Of a stretch of DNA of 64,000 bases, positions 26,300-35,373 are shown piece after piece. Within the stretch, counting starts at the first letter, position 1, and each line of letters opens with the position of its first letter. The notes beneath the pieces are model-generated. The model had not been told where the DNA came from, ran no database searches, and worked only from the letters and a program-made list of their open reading frames with translations. The DNA lies in contig CBDCWE010000003.1 of assembly GCA_965223355.1 (NCBI GenBank), forward strand, positions 3,968,001 to 4,032,000. The letters run 5' to 3'. Made by a program: the position numbers and the translations under genes. This DNA is from Tectiglobus sp965223355 (GTDB taxonomy: Bacteria; Pseudomonadota; Alphaproteobacteria; Rhizobiales; Hyphomicrobiaceae).

Positions 26300-27817
26300 A
26301 TGCCTGCCGTTCAAGAGACGATCGAACAGGTCAGAGAGATCGATGTCGATCAGTACAAGTATGGCTTCACGACCGACATTGAGACGGTGAAGGCGCCGAA
26401 GGGGCTCAGCGAAGAGATCATCCGCTTCATTTCCGAAAAGAAAGAGGAGCCGGAATGGATGCTGGCCTGGCGGCTCGATGCCTATGAGCGCTGGTTGGCG
26501 ATGACGGAGCCGACTTGGGCGAAGGTCAACTACCCGAAAATAGATTTTCAGGACCTTTATTATTACGCGGCGCCAAAGGGAACCGAAGGACCCAAGTCCC
26601 TCGATGAGGTCGATCCGGAATTGCTCAGGACCTACGAGAAGCTCGGCATTCCGCTCAAGGAACAGGAGATCCTCGCCGGGGTGCGCCGGCAGGGTGAGCC
26701 GAGTGAATTGGACGATAGCGATGCGCCGGGCGGCTACAACAAGGTGGCCGTCGATGCGGTGTTCGATTCGGTGTCCGTCGTGACCACGTTCAAGCAGGAA
26801 CTGGCCAAGGCGGGGGTGATCTTCTGTTCGATTTCCGAGGCGTTGCGCGAACACCCGGATCTGGTCAAGACCTATCTCGGTTCCGTCGTGCCGAAGTCGG
26901 ACAATTACTATGCGGCGCTCAACTCGGCGGTGTTTTCCGATGGGTCGTTCGTCTACATTCCCGAGGGCGTGCGCTGTCCGATGGAACTGTCGACCTACTT
27001 CCGCATCAACGAAATGAACACGGGCCAGTTCGAGCGCACGCTGATCATTGCCGACAAAGGCGCCTATGTGTCCTATCTCGAAGGCTGCACGGCACCGATG
27101 CGCGATGAAAACCAATTGCATGCCGCCGTCGTCGAACTGATCGCGCTCGATGATGCCGAGATCAAGTATTCGACAGTGCAGAACTGGTATCCGGGCGACA
27201 AGCATGGCAAAGGCGGGATCTACAACTTTGTGACCAAGCGCGGTGACTGCCGCGGCAACAACGCCAAGATTTCGTGGACGCAGGTCGAAACCGGTTCTGC
27301 CATCACATGGAAATACCCGAGTTGCATCTTGAGAGGTGATAACTCGCGCGGTGAGTTCTATTCGATTGCGATTTCCAACGGCTATCAGCAGGTCGACAGC
27401 GGCACCAAGATGATCCATCTCGGCAAGAACACCTCGAGCCGGATCATCTCGAAAGGGATTGCCGCAGGACATTCCGACAACACCTACCGTGGCCTGGTGT
27501 CGGCGCATCGCAAAGCAACCAATGCCCGCAACTTCACGTGCTGCGACTCGCTGTTGATCGGCAACCAGTGCGGTGCGCACACCGTACCCTACATCGAGGC
27601 GAAGAACGCGTCCGCCCACTTCGAGCACGAGGCGACGACGTCGAAGATCTCGGAGGACATGCTGTTTTACTGCCGCCAGCGCGGCCTTGATGAAGAAGCA
27701 GCCGTGGCCCTGGTGGTCAACGGTTTCGTGCGTGATGTGCTGCAGCAGTTGCCCATGGAATTCATGGCCGAGACGCAGAAGCTGATCGGGATCTCACTGG
27801 AAGGCAGCGTCGGATGA
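26300..27817 (+). CDS. sufB: Fe-S cluster assembly scaffold subunit SufB
   Basis: SufB (505 aa) is the main scaffold of the SufBC2D complex. The N-terminus (TIEQVREIDVDQYKYGFTTD) is typical of the alphaproteobacterial type. Conserved elements include PEWMLAWRLDAYERWL, the YIPEGVRCPMELSTYFRIN block, the cysteine in YLEGCTAP, and the C-terminal core with NCHTVP-like QCGAHTVPYIEA and the invariant CRQRGLDEEAAVALVVNGF. The ATG was chosen over an in-frame GTG four codons upstream because TGGAG lies at better spacing. It follows the desulfurase after 75 bases. Confidence 0.96.
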   Translation: MPAVQETIEQVREIDVDQYKYGFTTDIETVKAPKGLSEEIIRFISEKKEEPEWMLAWRLDAYERWLAMTEPTWAKVNYPKIDFQDLYYYAAPKGTEGPKSLDEVDPELLRTYEKLGIPLKEQEILAGVRRQGEPSELDDSDAPGGYNKVAVDAVFDSVSVVTTFKQELAKAGVIFCSISEALREHPDLVKTYLGSVVPKSDNYYAALNSAVFSDGSFVYIPEGVRCPMELSTYFRINEMNTGQFERTLIIADKGAYVSYLEGCTAPMRDENQLHAAVVELIALDDAEIKYSTVQNWYPGDKHGKGGIYNFVTKRGDCRGNNAKISWTQVETGSAITWKYPSCILRGDNSRGEFYSIAISNGYQQVDSGTKMIHLGKNTSSRIISKGIAAGHSDNTYRGLVSAHRKATNARNFTCCDSLLIGNQCGAHTVPYIEAKNASAHFEHEATTSKISEDMLFYCRQRGLDEEAAVALVVNGFVRDVLQQLPMEFMAETQKLIGISLEGSVG

Positions 27818-28131
27818 TGCGTGGTTCGCTGAGTTGGTCGCCAATCAGGACGCTCGCCCCATCGTTGGCGATTGTCGCCTCGGTATTTGTGTTGGGGCAT
27901 CTGATCCCGCTTGCGGGCACGGCCGAAGCGGAGCCGTTCGTGCAAACCGGCCGAACGTCGGGATGCCTTCACAGTTGGGCGTGGATGACCTGCTGGACCA
28001 GCTATCCGGATCCGCGCCATCTGCAAATCATCAATGTCTTGTGGGCGGTGGCGCTGCTGCTCGTCGGGCTAGCCTGGACTTGTCGGCGCCGCCTCACCCA
28101 TCCCAACGTGATCAGACAAACGGAACAGTAG
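27814..28131 (+). CDS. Small two-span membrane protein embedded between sufB and sufC
   Basis: The ATG overlaps the sufB stop (ATGA), and the stop lies two bases before sufC, so this 105-codon frame is packed exactly into the operon. The product has two hydrophobic segments (about 12-37 and 73-90), a Cys/Trp-rich loop between them (GCLHSWAWMTCWTSYPDP), and a basic C-terminal tail. I recognise no family. The tight coupling argues that it is translated. An alternative is that the 316 bases between sufB and sufC are an untranslated spacer or that sufC has a long N-terminal extension in another frame, which lacks homology. Confidence 0.6.
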   Translation: MMRGSLSWSPIRTLAPSLAIVASVFVLGHLIPLAGTAEAEPFVQTGRTSGCLHSWAWMTCWTSYPDPRHLQIINVLWAVALLLVGLAWTCRRRLTHPNVIRQTEQ

Positions 28132-28133
28132 TC

Positions 28134-28889
28134 ATGCTCGAAATCAAGAACCTAAACGTCAAGCTGGAAGAGGATGATACGCCGATCATCAAAGGCTTGT
28201 CGCTGACCGTGCCGAAGGGCGAGGTGCATGCCATCATGGGGCCGAACGGGTCGGGCAAATCGACGTTGGCGTATGTGCTGGCCGGGCGTGACGGCTATGA
28301 GGTAACCGACGGCGAGATCCTCTGGAACGGCGCGGATCTGTTAATGATGGAGCCTGAGGAACGCGCCGCTGCGGGAGTGTTCCTGGCCTTCCAGTACCCG
28401 ATGGAGATCCCCGGCGTGGCCGGCTTAACGTTTCTGCGCACCGCGGTAAATGCCGTGCGCAAGACGCGCGGCGATGAGGAGCTGACAACGCCGGAGTTCA
28501 TGCGTTTTGTTAAGGCCAAGAGCGGCGAACTCAACATCGACATGGAGATGCTGAAAAGGCCTGTGAATGTCGGCTTTTCCGGCGGCGAGAAAAAGCGCTC
28601 GGAAATTCTTCAGATGTCGATGCTGGCGCCGTCGCTGTGTGTGCTCGATGAAACCGACTCCGGTCTCGACATCGACGCCTTGAAGATCGTGGCAGACGGT
28701 GTCAACGCGTTGCGCTCGCCGGACCGTGCGATGCTGGTGATCACGCACTATCAGCGTCTGCTCAACTATATCGTGCCGGATGCCGTCCATGTTCTCGCCC
28801 GCGGCCAGATCAGGGCCAGTGGCGGCAAGGAACTGGCGCTCGAACTCGAACAGTCAGGCTATGCCGCCTATGTCGACAAGGCGGCCTGA
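28134..28889 (+). CDS. sufC: Fe-S cluster assembly ATPase SufC
   Basis: SufC (251 aa) is the ABC-type ATPase that drives conformational change in SufBCD. It has Walker A GPNGSGKSTL (about 37-46), the SufC-specific signature FSGGEKKRSEI, Walker B CVLDETDSGLD with Asp-Glu-Thr instead of the transporter DEP, and ITHYQRLLNYI with the switch histidine. The N-terminus MLEIKNLNVKL fixes the start; the frame is open for 100 codons upstream but without similarity. Confidence 0.97.
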   Translation: MLEIKNLNVKLEEDDTPIIKGLSLTVPKGEVHAIMGPNGSGKSTLAYVLAGRDGYEVTDGEILWNGADLLMMEPEERAAAGVFLAFQYPMEIPGVAGLTFLRTAVNAVRKTRGDEELTTPEFMRFVKAKSGELNIDMEMLKRPVNVGFSGGEKKRSEILQMSMLAPSLCVLDETDSGLDIDALKIVADGVNALRSPDRAMLVITHYQRLLNYIVPDAVHVLARGQIRASGGKELALELEQSGYAAYVDKAA

Positions 28890-28901
28890 GGCGATCACGC
28901 G

Positions 28902-30269
28902 GTGACCCAAGCAATGACCCAAGCGATAACCATGAGTGTGCCAAAGACAGCGGCCGAAGACGCCATTTCCGACTATTTCGCTAACATCGGCGAAACGCTG
29001 CCCGGTGCCGCGCAGGTGGCGGCAACCCGGACCGCGGCGATGACAAAGTTCGAGCAACTTGGCTTGCCACATCGGCGCATCGAGGAATGGAAGTATACGG
29101 ACCTGAGATCGCGCCTGAAGACGGCGTTTGCGCCTGCCCGGCGCGGGGCCGGCGCAATTGACAATGCCCGTCTCACGGCTGCGCTCGGTGCCATCGCCGA
29201 GGTCGAGGCGGTACGGCTCGTGCTGGTTGACGGTCAATTCGCACCGGATCTGTCCGATCACGGCGCGGTCGCGCCGGGCACGACCTTTATGGCACTGGCG
29301 GCAGCTCTCGGTGACACCTGTTTTGTTGATCTGCACGCTCGCCCGAACGCCGCCATTGACGATCATGCCGTCGGCGCGTTGAACACCGCATTCATGAGCG
29401 ACGGTGTCGCGCTGATGATCGCCCGGTCACCTGCCAAGCCGCTGCACATCGTGCACGTGTCCTCGGCCACGGAGGAAAGCGCGGTCGCCACGCGCAACAT
29501 TATCACCGTCATGGACGGCGTTGAGGCGACCATTCTCGAAAGCCATGTCGCCATCGGCACGGCCGCGGTTCAGACCAACGCCCTGACCCATCTTGGTCTC
29601 GCCGACAGCGCATCTGTCGACCATATCAAGCTTCAGCACGACGGCGATGCCAGCACGCATCTGTCGACATGGCTGATCGATCTCCATGCGGCGAGCCTTT
29701 ACCGCGGCTTTCAGTTTTCGGTCGGTGCGGGCTTGGCGCGCAATCAGATCAACATCAACTTCAAGGGCGCCAATGCAACTGCTGATGTGTCCGGCATTAA
29801 TCTGTTGAACCGGCAACAGCATTGCGACACAACGATGGTCATTGATCACGGCGAACCGGGTTGTACGAGCCGCGAGCTGTTCAAGCTGGTGCTTGATGAT
29901 CAGGCGCGCGGGGTGTTCCAGGGCAAGGTCGTGGTCCACGCCAACGCCCAGAAGACCGACGGCAAGCAAATGGCGCAGGCCCTGATGCTGTCGCACGACT
30001 GCGAATTTGACTCAAAGCCCGAACTTGAGATCTATGCTGACGATGTCGCCTGCGGTCATGGCTCGACATGTGCCGAACTCGACGAGGATCTGATATTCTA
30101 TTGTCGATCGCGAGGCATTCCGGAAGCGACTGCCCACGCGCTGTTGATTGAGTCCTTCATCGGTGAGGCATTGGACAAAGTCGGCAACGCGGCCGTCCGT
30201 GCAGCCCTGCAACAGACCGCGCAGGCTTGGCTTGGCAACTTGCAACACGAAGGAGCGCTGAAACCGTGA
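28902..30269 (+). CDS. sufD: Fe-S cluster assembly protein SufD
   Basis: SufD (455 aa from GTG) is the SufB paralogue that completes the SufBC2D scaffold. The RIEEWKYTDLR segment and the C-terminal core with DHGEPGCTSRELFK, CGHGSTCAELDEDLIFYCRSRGI and the invariant His are family hallmarks. The first GTG has GAGG ten bases upstream; ATG codons four and ten codons later are alternatives, and the duplication MTQAMTQAI at the start comes from a 12-bp repeat. Its stop overlaps the sufS start (GTGA). Confidence 0.94.
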   Translation: MTQAMTQAITMSVPKTAAEDAISDYFANIGETLPGAAQVAATRTAAMTKFEQLGLPHRRIEEWKYTDLRSRLKTAFAPARRGAGAIDNARLTAALGAIAEVEAVRLVLVDGQFAPDLSDHGAVAPGTTFMALAAALGDTCFVDLHARPNAAIDDHAVGALNTAFMSDGVALMIARSPAKPLHIVHVSSATEESAVATRNIITVMDGVEATILESHVAIGTAAVQTNALTHLGLADSASVDHIKLQHDGDASTHLSTWLIDLHAASLYRGFQFSVGAGLARNQININFKGANATADVSGINLLNRQQHCDTTMVIDHGEPGCTSRELFKLVLDDQARGVFQGKVVVHANAQKTDGKQMAQALMLSHDCEFDSKPELEIYADDVACGHGSTCAELDEDLIFYCRSRGIPEATAHALLIESFIGEALDKVGNAAVRAALQQTAQAWLGNLQHEGALKP

Positions 30270-31528
30270 ACACTCTGGCGCACCATCTTCAAGTCGTGGG
30301 CGAGCCAAAGACGCTCGATGTCGAGCGTATTCGCGCCGACTTCCCGATCCTCTACCGTGATGTCAACGACAAGCCACTGGTCTATCTCGACAGTGCAGCC
30401 TCGGCCCAAAAGCCGAATTCCGTCATTGAAGCGATGGATCATGCGCTGCGCTTCGAATATGCCAACGTGCATCGCGGCATCCATTATTTGTCGAATACGG
30501 CGACGCAGAATTACGAAGACGCGCGGGAAGCTTGCCGGCGGTTTCTCAACGCGCGTGATGCAGATGAGATTGTCTTTACTAAGAACGCGACGGAATGCGT
30601 CAACCTGGTTGCCTATGCGTGGGGCATGGACAACATCGCGGAAGGTGACGAGATCATTCTGTCGATCATGGAGCATCACGCCAATATCGTGCCGTGGCAT
30701 TTCCTGCGTGAGCGCAAGGGCGCGGTGATCAAGTGGGCGCCGGTTTCCGACACTGGCGCATTCTTGCTCGAAGACTTCGAGCAGCTGATCACGCCACGCA
30801 CCAAGATGGTGGCGATGGCGCACATGTCGAACGTGCTCGGAACGGTGGTGCCGATCAAGGAGGTCGCGAAAATCGCGCACGCCCACGGCGCGCGGGTATT
30901 CGTCGACGGTGCCCAGTCGGCGGTGCACATGGCAGTTGATGTGCAGGACCTGGACGTTGATTTCCTGACGTTCACCGGCCACAAAGTGTATGGCCCGTCC
31001 GGCATTGGCGTGCTCTACGGCAAAAAGGAGCTGCTTGGTGAACTGCCGCCGTTCCTCGGTGGCGGGGCGATGATTGAAAGCGTCAGTGTCGACAACGTGA
31101 CCTACGGGCCGACGCCGTCGCGCTTTGAAGCCGGCACACCACCGATCGTCGAAGCGGTCGGGCTGACGGCGGCGCTGGACTACATGATGCAGATCGGACG
31201 GCGTGAGATTGCAGCGCACGAGCATGAGTTGATGATCTATGCCCACGAGCGCTTGGACGCTCTCAACTGGCTACGGGTCTATGGTTCGGCGCCCGGCAAA
31301 GGTGCAATCGTGTCGTTCACCATGGACGGGCTTCATCCGCACGATATTGCAATGGTGGTCGACCGCTCGGGGGTCGCAATCCGGGCCGGGCACCATTGTG
31401 CGCAACCGTTGATGGAGCGCTTCGGCGTGCCGGCCATGTGCCGGGCGTCATTCGGCATCTACAACACAAAGCAAGATGTTGACGTGCTGGTCGATGCGCT
31501 GAAAAAGGCGCATGACTTGTTTGCTTGA
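30266..31528 (+). CDS. sufS: Cysteine desulfurase SufS (class II)
   Basis: SufS (420 aa) is the PLP-dependent sulfur donor for SufBCD. The GTG start is preceded by AAGGAG and overlaps the sufD stop. Typical segments are YLDSAASAQKP, the HHANIVPW element of group II, the PLP lysine in FTGHKVYGPSG, and the catalytic cysteine in RAGHHCAQP (Cys378), in the short loop of class II. There is no sufE in the window; a sulfur acceptor must be encoded elsewhere or be replaced. Confidence 0.96.
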   Translation: MNTLAHHLQVVGEPKTLDVERIRADFPILYRDVNDKPLVYLDSAASAQKPNSVIEAMDHALRFEYANVHRGIHYLSNTATQNYEDAREACRRFLNARDADEIVFTKNATECVNLVAYAWGMDNIAEGDEIILSIMEHHANIVPWHFLRERKGAVIKWAPVSDTGAFLLEDFEQLITPRTKMVAMAHMSNVLGTVVPIKEVAKIAHAHGARVFVDGAQSAVHMAVDVQDLDVDFLTFTGHKVYGPSGIGVLYGKKELLGELPPFLGGGAMIESVSVDNVTYGPTPSRFEAGTPPIVEAVGLTAALDYMMQIGRREIAAHEHELMIYAHERLDALNWLRVYGSAPGKGAIVSFTMDGLHPHDIAMVVDRSGVAIRAGHHCAQPLMERFGVPAMCRASFGIYNTKQDVDVLVDALKKAHDLFA

Positions 31529-31542
31529 TGCGAGGCCAAGGC

Positions 31543-32004
31543 ATGAAGATGGGCGAGAATTCTGCTGAACGCGATTATGTAACGCTTGACATGGAGGCGC
31601 ACGATGCCTTCACCGGTTCGCACGACGGCGGCGATCGGCCAAAGTCCGTGGCCGAAGGTGGCACGCCAGTCGACGGCTCGGCGTTGTCACAGGAGGAATT
31701 GGAGCAGCTGACGGCGGATATCGTTGCCGCGATCAAGACGGTCTATGATCCCGAAATCCCGTCGGACATCTACGAACTTGGATTGATCTACAAGATCGAT
31801 GTCGATGACAATCGCCACGTGAATGTGGAGATGACGCTGACGGCTCCCGGATGCCCGGTCGCCGGCGAAATGCCGATTTGGGTCGAGAATGCGGTCAACT
31901 CGGTCGCGGGTGTTGGGGGCACCACCGTTGAACTGACCTTCGATCCGCCGTGGGATATGAGCCGGATGTCGGATGAGGCACGACTTGCGCTCAATATGTT
32001 CTAG
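31543..32004 (+). CDS. sufT: SUF system MIP18/DUF59 protein SufT
   Basis: This MIP18-family protein (153 aa) assists Fe-S maturation. After a variable acidic N-terminal tail, the DUF59 core reads DIVAAIKTVYDPEIPSDIYELG, with LTAPGCPVAGEMP holding the conserved Cys, and ends WDMSRMSDEARLALNMF. I chose the ATG with GAGG seven bases upstream; another ATG five codons earlier overlaps the sufS stop (TGATG) but has no ribosome-binding site. Its TAG stop lies in CTAG at the left edge of repeat A3. Confidence 0.9.
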   Translation: MKMGENSAERDYVTLDMEAHDAFTGSHDGGDRPKSVAEGGTPVDGSALSQEELEQLTADIVAAIKTVYDPEIPSDIYELGLIYKIDVDDNRHVNVEMTLTAPGCPVAGEMPIWVENAVNSVAGVGGTTVELTFDPPWDMSRMSDEARLALNMF

Positions 32005-32088
32005 AGCAACCTGCCTTTATTCGGAATCGGAACGATCCCGAATAAAGGCAGGTTGCTCGCCTCTAAAGTGGCGATGATCATCGTGCTT
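32001..32088 (+). repeat. Family A repeat, copy A3 (hairpin 2 lost; supplies a stop codon)
   Basis: The left part is a perfect family-A hairpin 1, without the AAA bulge, plus the small central hairpin. Hairpin 2 is reduced to GATGATCATCGTGCTT, which looks like its outer arm joined in inverted orientation, as expected for a deletion across an inverted repeat. The left CTAG contains the TAG stop of sufT. Confidence 0.85.
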
Positions 32089-32213
32089 CTGAAAGGCGCT
32101 GGCGCTGGCTCGGCGAGCGCGCCGGGAGACTCGACAAATTGTCACGAGCACTTACATAATTCGCACGACTTTTGCGCACTGCGATGCGCAAGCCCTCGGC
32201 AGGGAGCATTGAC

Positions 32214-32603
32214 ATGGCATCTGCAACACGACCGCGCCCCCAGATTATGACGCTGACCGCGGCGGCGGCGGCCCGCGTGCGGGCGATCATGGCAACCAAA
32301 CCGAATGCCATCGGGCTCAGGATCGGGCTCAAGAAGGGCGGTTGTGCGGGCATGGAATACACACTCGAGTGGGCCGAGGAGGCGGGCCGGTTCGATGAAG
32401 TGGTGGAGGATCAGGGCGCACGGGTGTTGATCGACCCGATGGCGACGCTCTACGTCCTCGGCACCGAGATGGACTATAAGGTCGACAAGCTTTCGGCGCA
32501 GTTTGTGTTCAACAATCCTAACCAGACGTCGGCGTGCGGTTGCGGGGTATCGGTCGAGCTTCGCCCGCGCGATGAGGCGGAACTCGCCGATATCAAGGCC
32601 TAG
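32214..32603 (+). CDS. sufA: A-type Fe-S carrier protein SufA/IscA/HesB
   Basis: This A-type carrier (129 aa) binds and delivers Fe-S clusters. The three conserved cysteines are present: GGCAGMEY (first) and SACGCGVSVE (second and third). The ATG has AGGGAG seven bases upstream; the frame is open 14 codons further without homology. It follows sufT after 209 bases that include repeat A3, so it may be partly uncoupled from the operon by that structure. Confidence 0.95.
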   Translation: MASATRPRPQIMTLTAAAAARVRAIMATKPNAIGLRIGLKKGGCAGMEYTLEWAEEAGRFDEVVEDQGARVLIDPMATLYVLGTEMDYKVDKLSAQFVFNNPNQTSACGCGVSVELRPRDEAELADIKA

Positions 32604-32642
32604 GATCAGGCTTCTGGCGCTGACCGCAATGGAGAAGGCTCC

Positions 32643-33197
32643 GTGGAACTTGACAGTAACTGGCCCGAAACCGTCCTGACATTCTGGTTTGGCGAACTTG
32701 AACCGTCGCAATGGTTCAAGAAGTCGGACGATATGGACCGTCGGATTGCGCAGCGGTTTGGTGAGTTGCATCGTGACGTCGCGGCGGCCTCGGGCTCGCA
32801 ACTAATGGCAGACGCGAGGACGGCGCTGGCGGCGATCATCGTGCTCGATCAGTTCTCCCGCAATATGTTCCGCGGCACGCCGGCGGCATTTGCCAGTGAC
32901 GCCAAGGCTCTCGCAGTGGCCAAGGACGTTGTCGCACGCGGGTGGGATCAAGAACTCTCCAAGAACGAGCGCGTCTTTGTCTACCTGCCGTTTGAGCACA
33001 GCGAACGCCTTGAAGATCAGGACCGATCGGTCGTGTTGATTTCCAGCCTGGGTGATGACGAGTTCACCCGCTATGCCGAAGCACATCGCGATGTGATCTT
33101 GGCGTTCGGGCGTTATCCGCATCGCAACGCCATCCTTGGCCGCCGGTCGACGCCTGAGGAAGAGGTCTTTCTCGCCCAACCGGGCAGCGGCTTTTGA
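32643..33197 (+). CDS. DUF924 family protein
   Basis: The product (184 aa) matches the DUF924 family of helical, TPR-like cytosolic proteins without known function. Diagnostic are VLTFWFGELEPSQWFKKSDD at the N-terminus, IIVLDQFSRNMFRGTPAAFA in the middle, and VYLPFEHSERLEDQDRSV. The start is a GTG with GGAGAAGG upstream. It follows sufA by 39 bases, so read-through from the Fe-S operon is possible, although a functional link is not implied. Confidence 0.9.
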   Translation: MELDSNWPETVLTFWFGELEPSQWFKKSDDMDRRIAQRFGELHRDVAAASGSQLMADARTALAAIIVLDQFSRNMFRGTPAAFASDAKALAVAKDVVARGWDQELSKNERVFVYLPFEHSERLEDQDRSVVLISSLGDDEFTRYAEAHRDVILAFGRYPHRNAILGRRSTPEEEVFLAQPGSGF

Positions 33198-33262
33198 GGC
33201 GATGCAACGAGCAAGACGGTTGCGCTGGCAGCCGCCGTCGGTGACTGAGACCGGGTGGTTCG

Positions 33263-33637
33263 ATGGCCGGAAACACCGCGTTTGATGAGTTTATTCGCGA
33301 GCAACTGGCGGTCGTCGGCCCGGTGCGAGTGCGCCGCATGTTTGGCGGCGCCGGTGTTTTCCTCGACGGGGTGATGTTTGCGCTGGTTGCCGATGAAGTG
33401 CTTTATCTGAAGGCCGATGAGACCACCCGGCAGAGCTTCGAAGCGGCGGGGTTGAAGCCGTTCACCTATCAGGCCAAGGGCGGCAAGCGTGCCGTTATGA
33501 GTTACTGGCAAGCGCCGGAAGCTGTGTTCGATGATCCCGACGAGATGCGCGCTTGGGCGTCCCAGGCGGTCGCGGTGGCAATGGCCGCGGCGGCCAAGAA
33601 ACCGCCAAAGAAAAAGAAGTCTGCGGTGAAACGGTAA
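33263..33637 (+). CDS. TfoX N-terminal-domain protein
   Basis: This small protein (124 aa) consists of a TfoX/Sxy N-terminal domain: VRRMFGGAGVFLDGVMFALVADEVLYLKAD is the typical stretch (given here in part), followed by FTYQAKGGKRAVMSYWQAPEA. The C-terminal TfoX helix-hairpin domain is absent, and the chain ends in a Lys-rich tail (KKPPKKKKSAVKR). In gammaproteobacteria full-length TfoX regulates competence; stand-alone N-domains in Alphaproteobacteria have no known role. Confidence 0.85.
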   Translation: MAGNTAFDEFIREQLAVVGPVRVRRMFGGAGVFLDGVMFALVADEVLYLKADETTRQSFEAAGLKPFTYQAKGGKRAVMSYWQAPEAVFDDPDEMRAWASQAVAVAMAAAAKKPPKKKKSAVKR

Positions 33638-33687
33638 TGTCACGTCACGTCACGTCACGTTATGTCACGTCACGTCATGTCACGTCG
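33638..33687 (+). repeat. 5-bp tandem repeat (GTCAC)
   Basis: About ten units of GTCAC, with two T substitutions giving GTTAT/GTCAT, start at the TfoX-N stop codon. It is a simple-sequence repeat between convergent genes; no function is implied. Confidence 0.9.
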
Positions 33688-33728
33688 CGGCATCGGCGCG
33701 TTGCACGGGAACCGGCGCCGGCCGGTGT

Positions 33729-35132
33729 TCAGGCGGCGTGTGGATAGGGTTCGGGCGGCAGGTCGCTGCGCGCCGGTGTGCGGGATAACTCGGCCGGATA
33801 TCTGACGGCCGTCAGTTCACCATACTCGGACGCGATCGTCGTCATCAGGTCGGCAAGCTCATGGTTGGTTGGCGTCGTCGTGGTAAAGCCGTCGGCGATG
33901 CGCCCGAGGCCCTGCAACCAGTAACCAGTGCGGGCCAGGCCGACGCGGACCCGCCAGCTGCCGCCTTCGGTGGCGCGCTTATAGAGGCCGGCCATGGTTG
34001 CCATCGCCATCAGATGACCAGATCCGAAGTCGAGGGCCTGGCAGGGCAGGGGTTTGGGCCGATCGGTGCCGGCAGCCTCGGCTTCGGCCCAGTTGAGCCC
34101 GGTTGCGGTCTGAACCAGCGAGTCGAAACCGCGGCGGTGGGACCAGGGACCGGCGTGCCCCCAGGCGGAGATTGAGACGGCGATGATGCCGGGCCGCAGT
34201 TCAGCCAGGCGTTCCGGCGAAAAGCCGGCAGCGTCAATGGCGCCGGGGCGATAACCTTGCACGAAGACATCGGCACCTTCGGTCAGTGCTGCCAGTTGAC
34301 GGCGTCCGCTGGTGTGTTTGAGATCAATGAAGCGTGAGTGCTTGCCGCGTCCGCCGTCGGCCTCCAGCATGACGGGATCCGGCGCCAGTCGCGGCGCTGA
34401 GATGCGGGTGACATGGGCGCCATGAGCTGCCAACGTTCGCCCGCACACCGGTCCGGCAATGACGCGGGTGAGATCAACAACTCTGATGCCGGAAAGTGGC
34501 TGCGTTGGCGCACCGGGCAAAGGTTCGGCCGGCGCATCGCCAATGCGCTCGATGTCGAACAACGGCAATGCCGCAATCGCCTCGGCTTGCGGGTGTCGCG
34601 CCCACTCGGCCTCAGAGCGCATCATGAAGACGACGAGGCCTTTTTCTGCACAGGCATCCTCGAAGTCCTGCGCCCGCCAACCCTTCAGGGTTTGCTCGAC
34701 GGCGCCGCGGTCGCGCGCGCACTTCAGGACGTCCAGAGCGCCGGCTTCGTGATGGGGAAAGTTGGCGTGGATGCGCACCCAACGCCCGTCGCCGCATTGG
34801 TAGAGGCCGGCGATCGGCCCCCACACGTCGGGTGCCGGCGCACCATCGATCCGCAAACGATGTTCGCTCAAAAATTCCGCTTCGGCGTGGCGCGAGGCAA
34901 CTTTGACGGTTTGGCGCTCACCGGATCGCAACTGCCAGACTTCGGCGGCTGCCAGGCCCGCCGCAGCAACCGTCGCCGTTGCCGCCGCGGCGACATGAAA
35001 TGACGTCGGCAGGGTCGGCGCCGTCATGTCCAGCGCAACGTGTCCGAGCGCTTCTTCGGGCAGACCAGTTTGGTGCCAGATACCCTGTAAAGCCTTGTTG
35101 GCAATCGGCAGATGGTTGGTGTCGTGTTCCAT
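33729..35132 (-). CDS. Class III CoA-transferase (CaiB/BaiF family)
   Basis: The product (467 aa) belongs to the formyl-CoA transferase family, which moves CoA between carboxylic acids. The C-terminal half carries the core: LSGIRVVDLTRVIAGPVCGRTLAAHGA with the start of the Rossmann-like fold, then DLKHTSGRRQL, the acidic residue in ADVFVQGYRPGAID, and the HAGPWSHRRGFDSLVQ glycine-rich segment. The N-terminal 210 residues are a second, diverged copy (HVAAAATATVAAAGL, with HRLRIDGAP), so this is the long pseudo-duplicated type often annotated as alpha-methylacyl-CoA racemase-like. The substrate is unknown. Confidence 0.85.
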   Translation of the reverse strand: MEHDTNHLPIANKALQGIWHQTGLPEEALGHVALDMTAPTLPTSFHVAAAATATVAAAGLAAAEVWQLRSGERQTVKVASRHAEAEFLSEHRLRIDGAPAPDVWGPIAGLYQCGDGRWVRIHANFPHHEAGALDVLKCARDRGAVEQTLKGWRAQDFEDACAEKGLVVFMMRSEAEWARHPQAEAIAALPLFDIERIGDAPAEPLPGAPTQPLSGIRVVDLTRVIAGPVCGRTLAAHGAHVTRISAPRLAPDPVMLEADGGRGKHSRFIDLKHTSGRRQLAALTEGADVFVQGYRPGAIDAAGFSPERLAELRPGIIAVSISAWGHAGPWSHRRGFDSLVQTATGLNWAEAEAAGTDRPKPLPCQALDFGSGHLMAMATMAGLYKRATEGGSWRVRVGLARTGYWLQGLGRIADGFTTTTPTNHELADLMTTIASEYGELTAVRYPAELSRTPARSDLPPEPYPHAA

Positions 35133-35185
35133 GGTCGACGGTTCCGGCTTGCGCTCGGGTGCAGTTCACTGAATTTGCATGGTTT

Positions 35186-35213
35186 GGTTGAAACCGCATT
35201 TACGGTTTCAACC
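35186..35213 (+). repeat. Isolated hairpin related in design to family A hairpin 2
   Basis: The perfect 11-bp arms GGTTGAAACCG/CGGTTTCAACC enclose a 6-nt loop upstream of the CoA-transferase start. They share the GTTG-AACCGCA core with family A hairpin 2 but differ at several places, so this may be a decayed relative or an independent dyad such as an operator. Between here and repeat B3 I see nothing else. Confidence 0.5.
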
Positions 35214-35373
35214 TGAGTACAAGGATGGGCGTTCCGGCAGTGTAAACCAACTCTGCGCCGTTCGTCAGAAGCTTTCTGATGCCGATGAAAGGCTGAGTGT
35301 TCGACAAGCCTTTCCGGCTGAGCCCGAACCATACCGTGGCCGGGGCAGCAAGCGGGCCGGCACGTTGATCTAT

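Noticed and set aside
33638..33687. CRISPR-like array at the GTCAC repeat
   Set aside because: Units are 5 bp with no spacers; no cas genes are present anywhere in the window.
35186..35213. An eleventh family A copy
   Set aside because: The hairpin shares only a GTTG-AACCGCA core, has no TA/CTAG edge, no GATCATC extension and no partner hairpin; it is listed separately as a possible relative.
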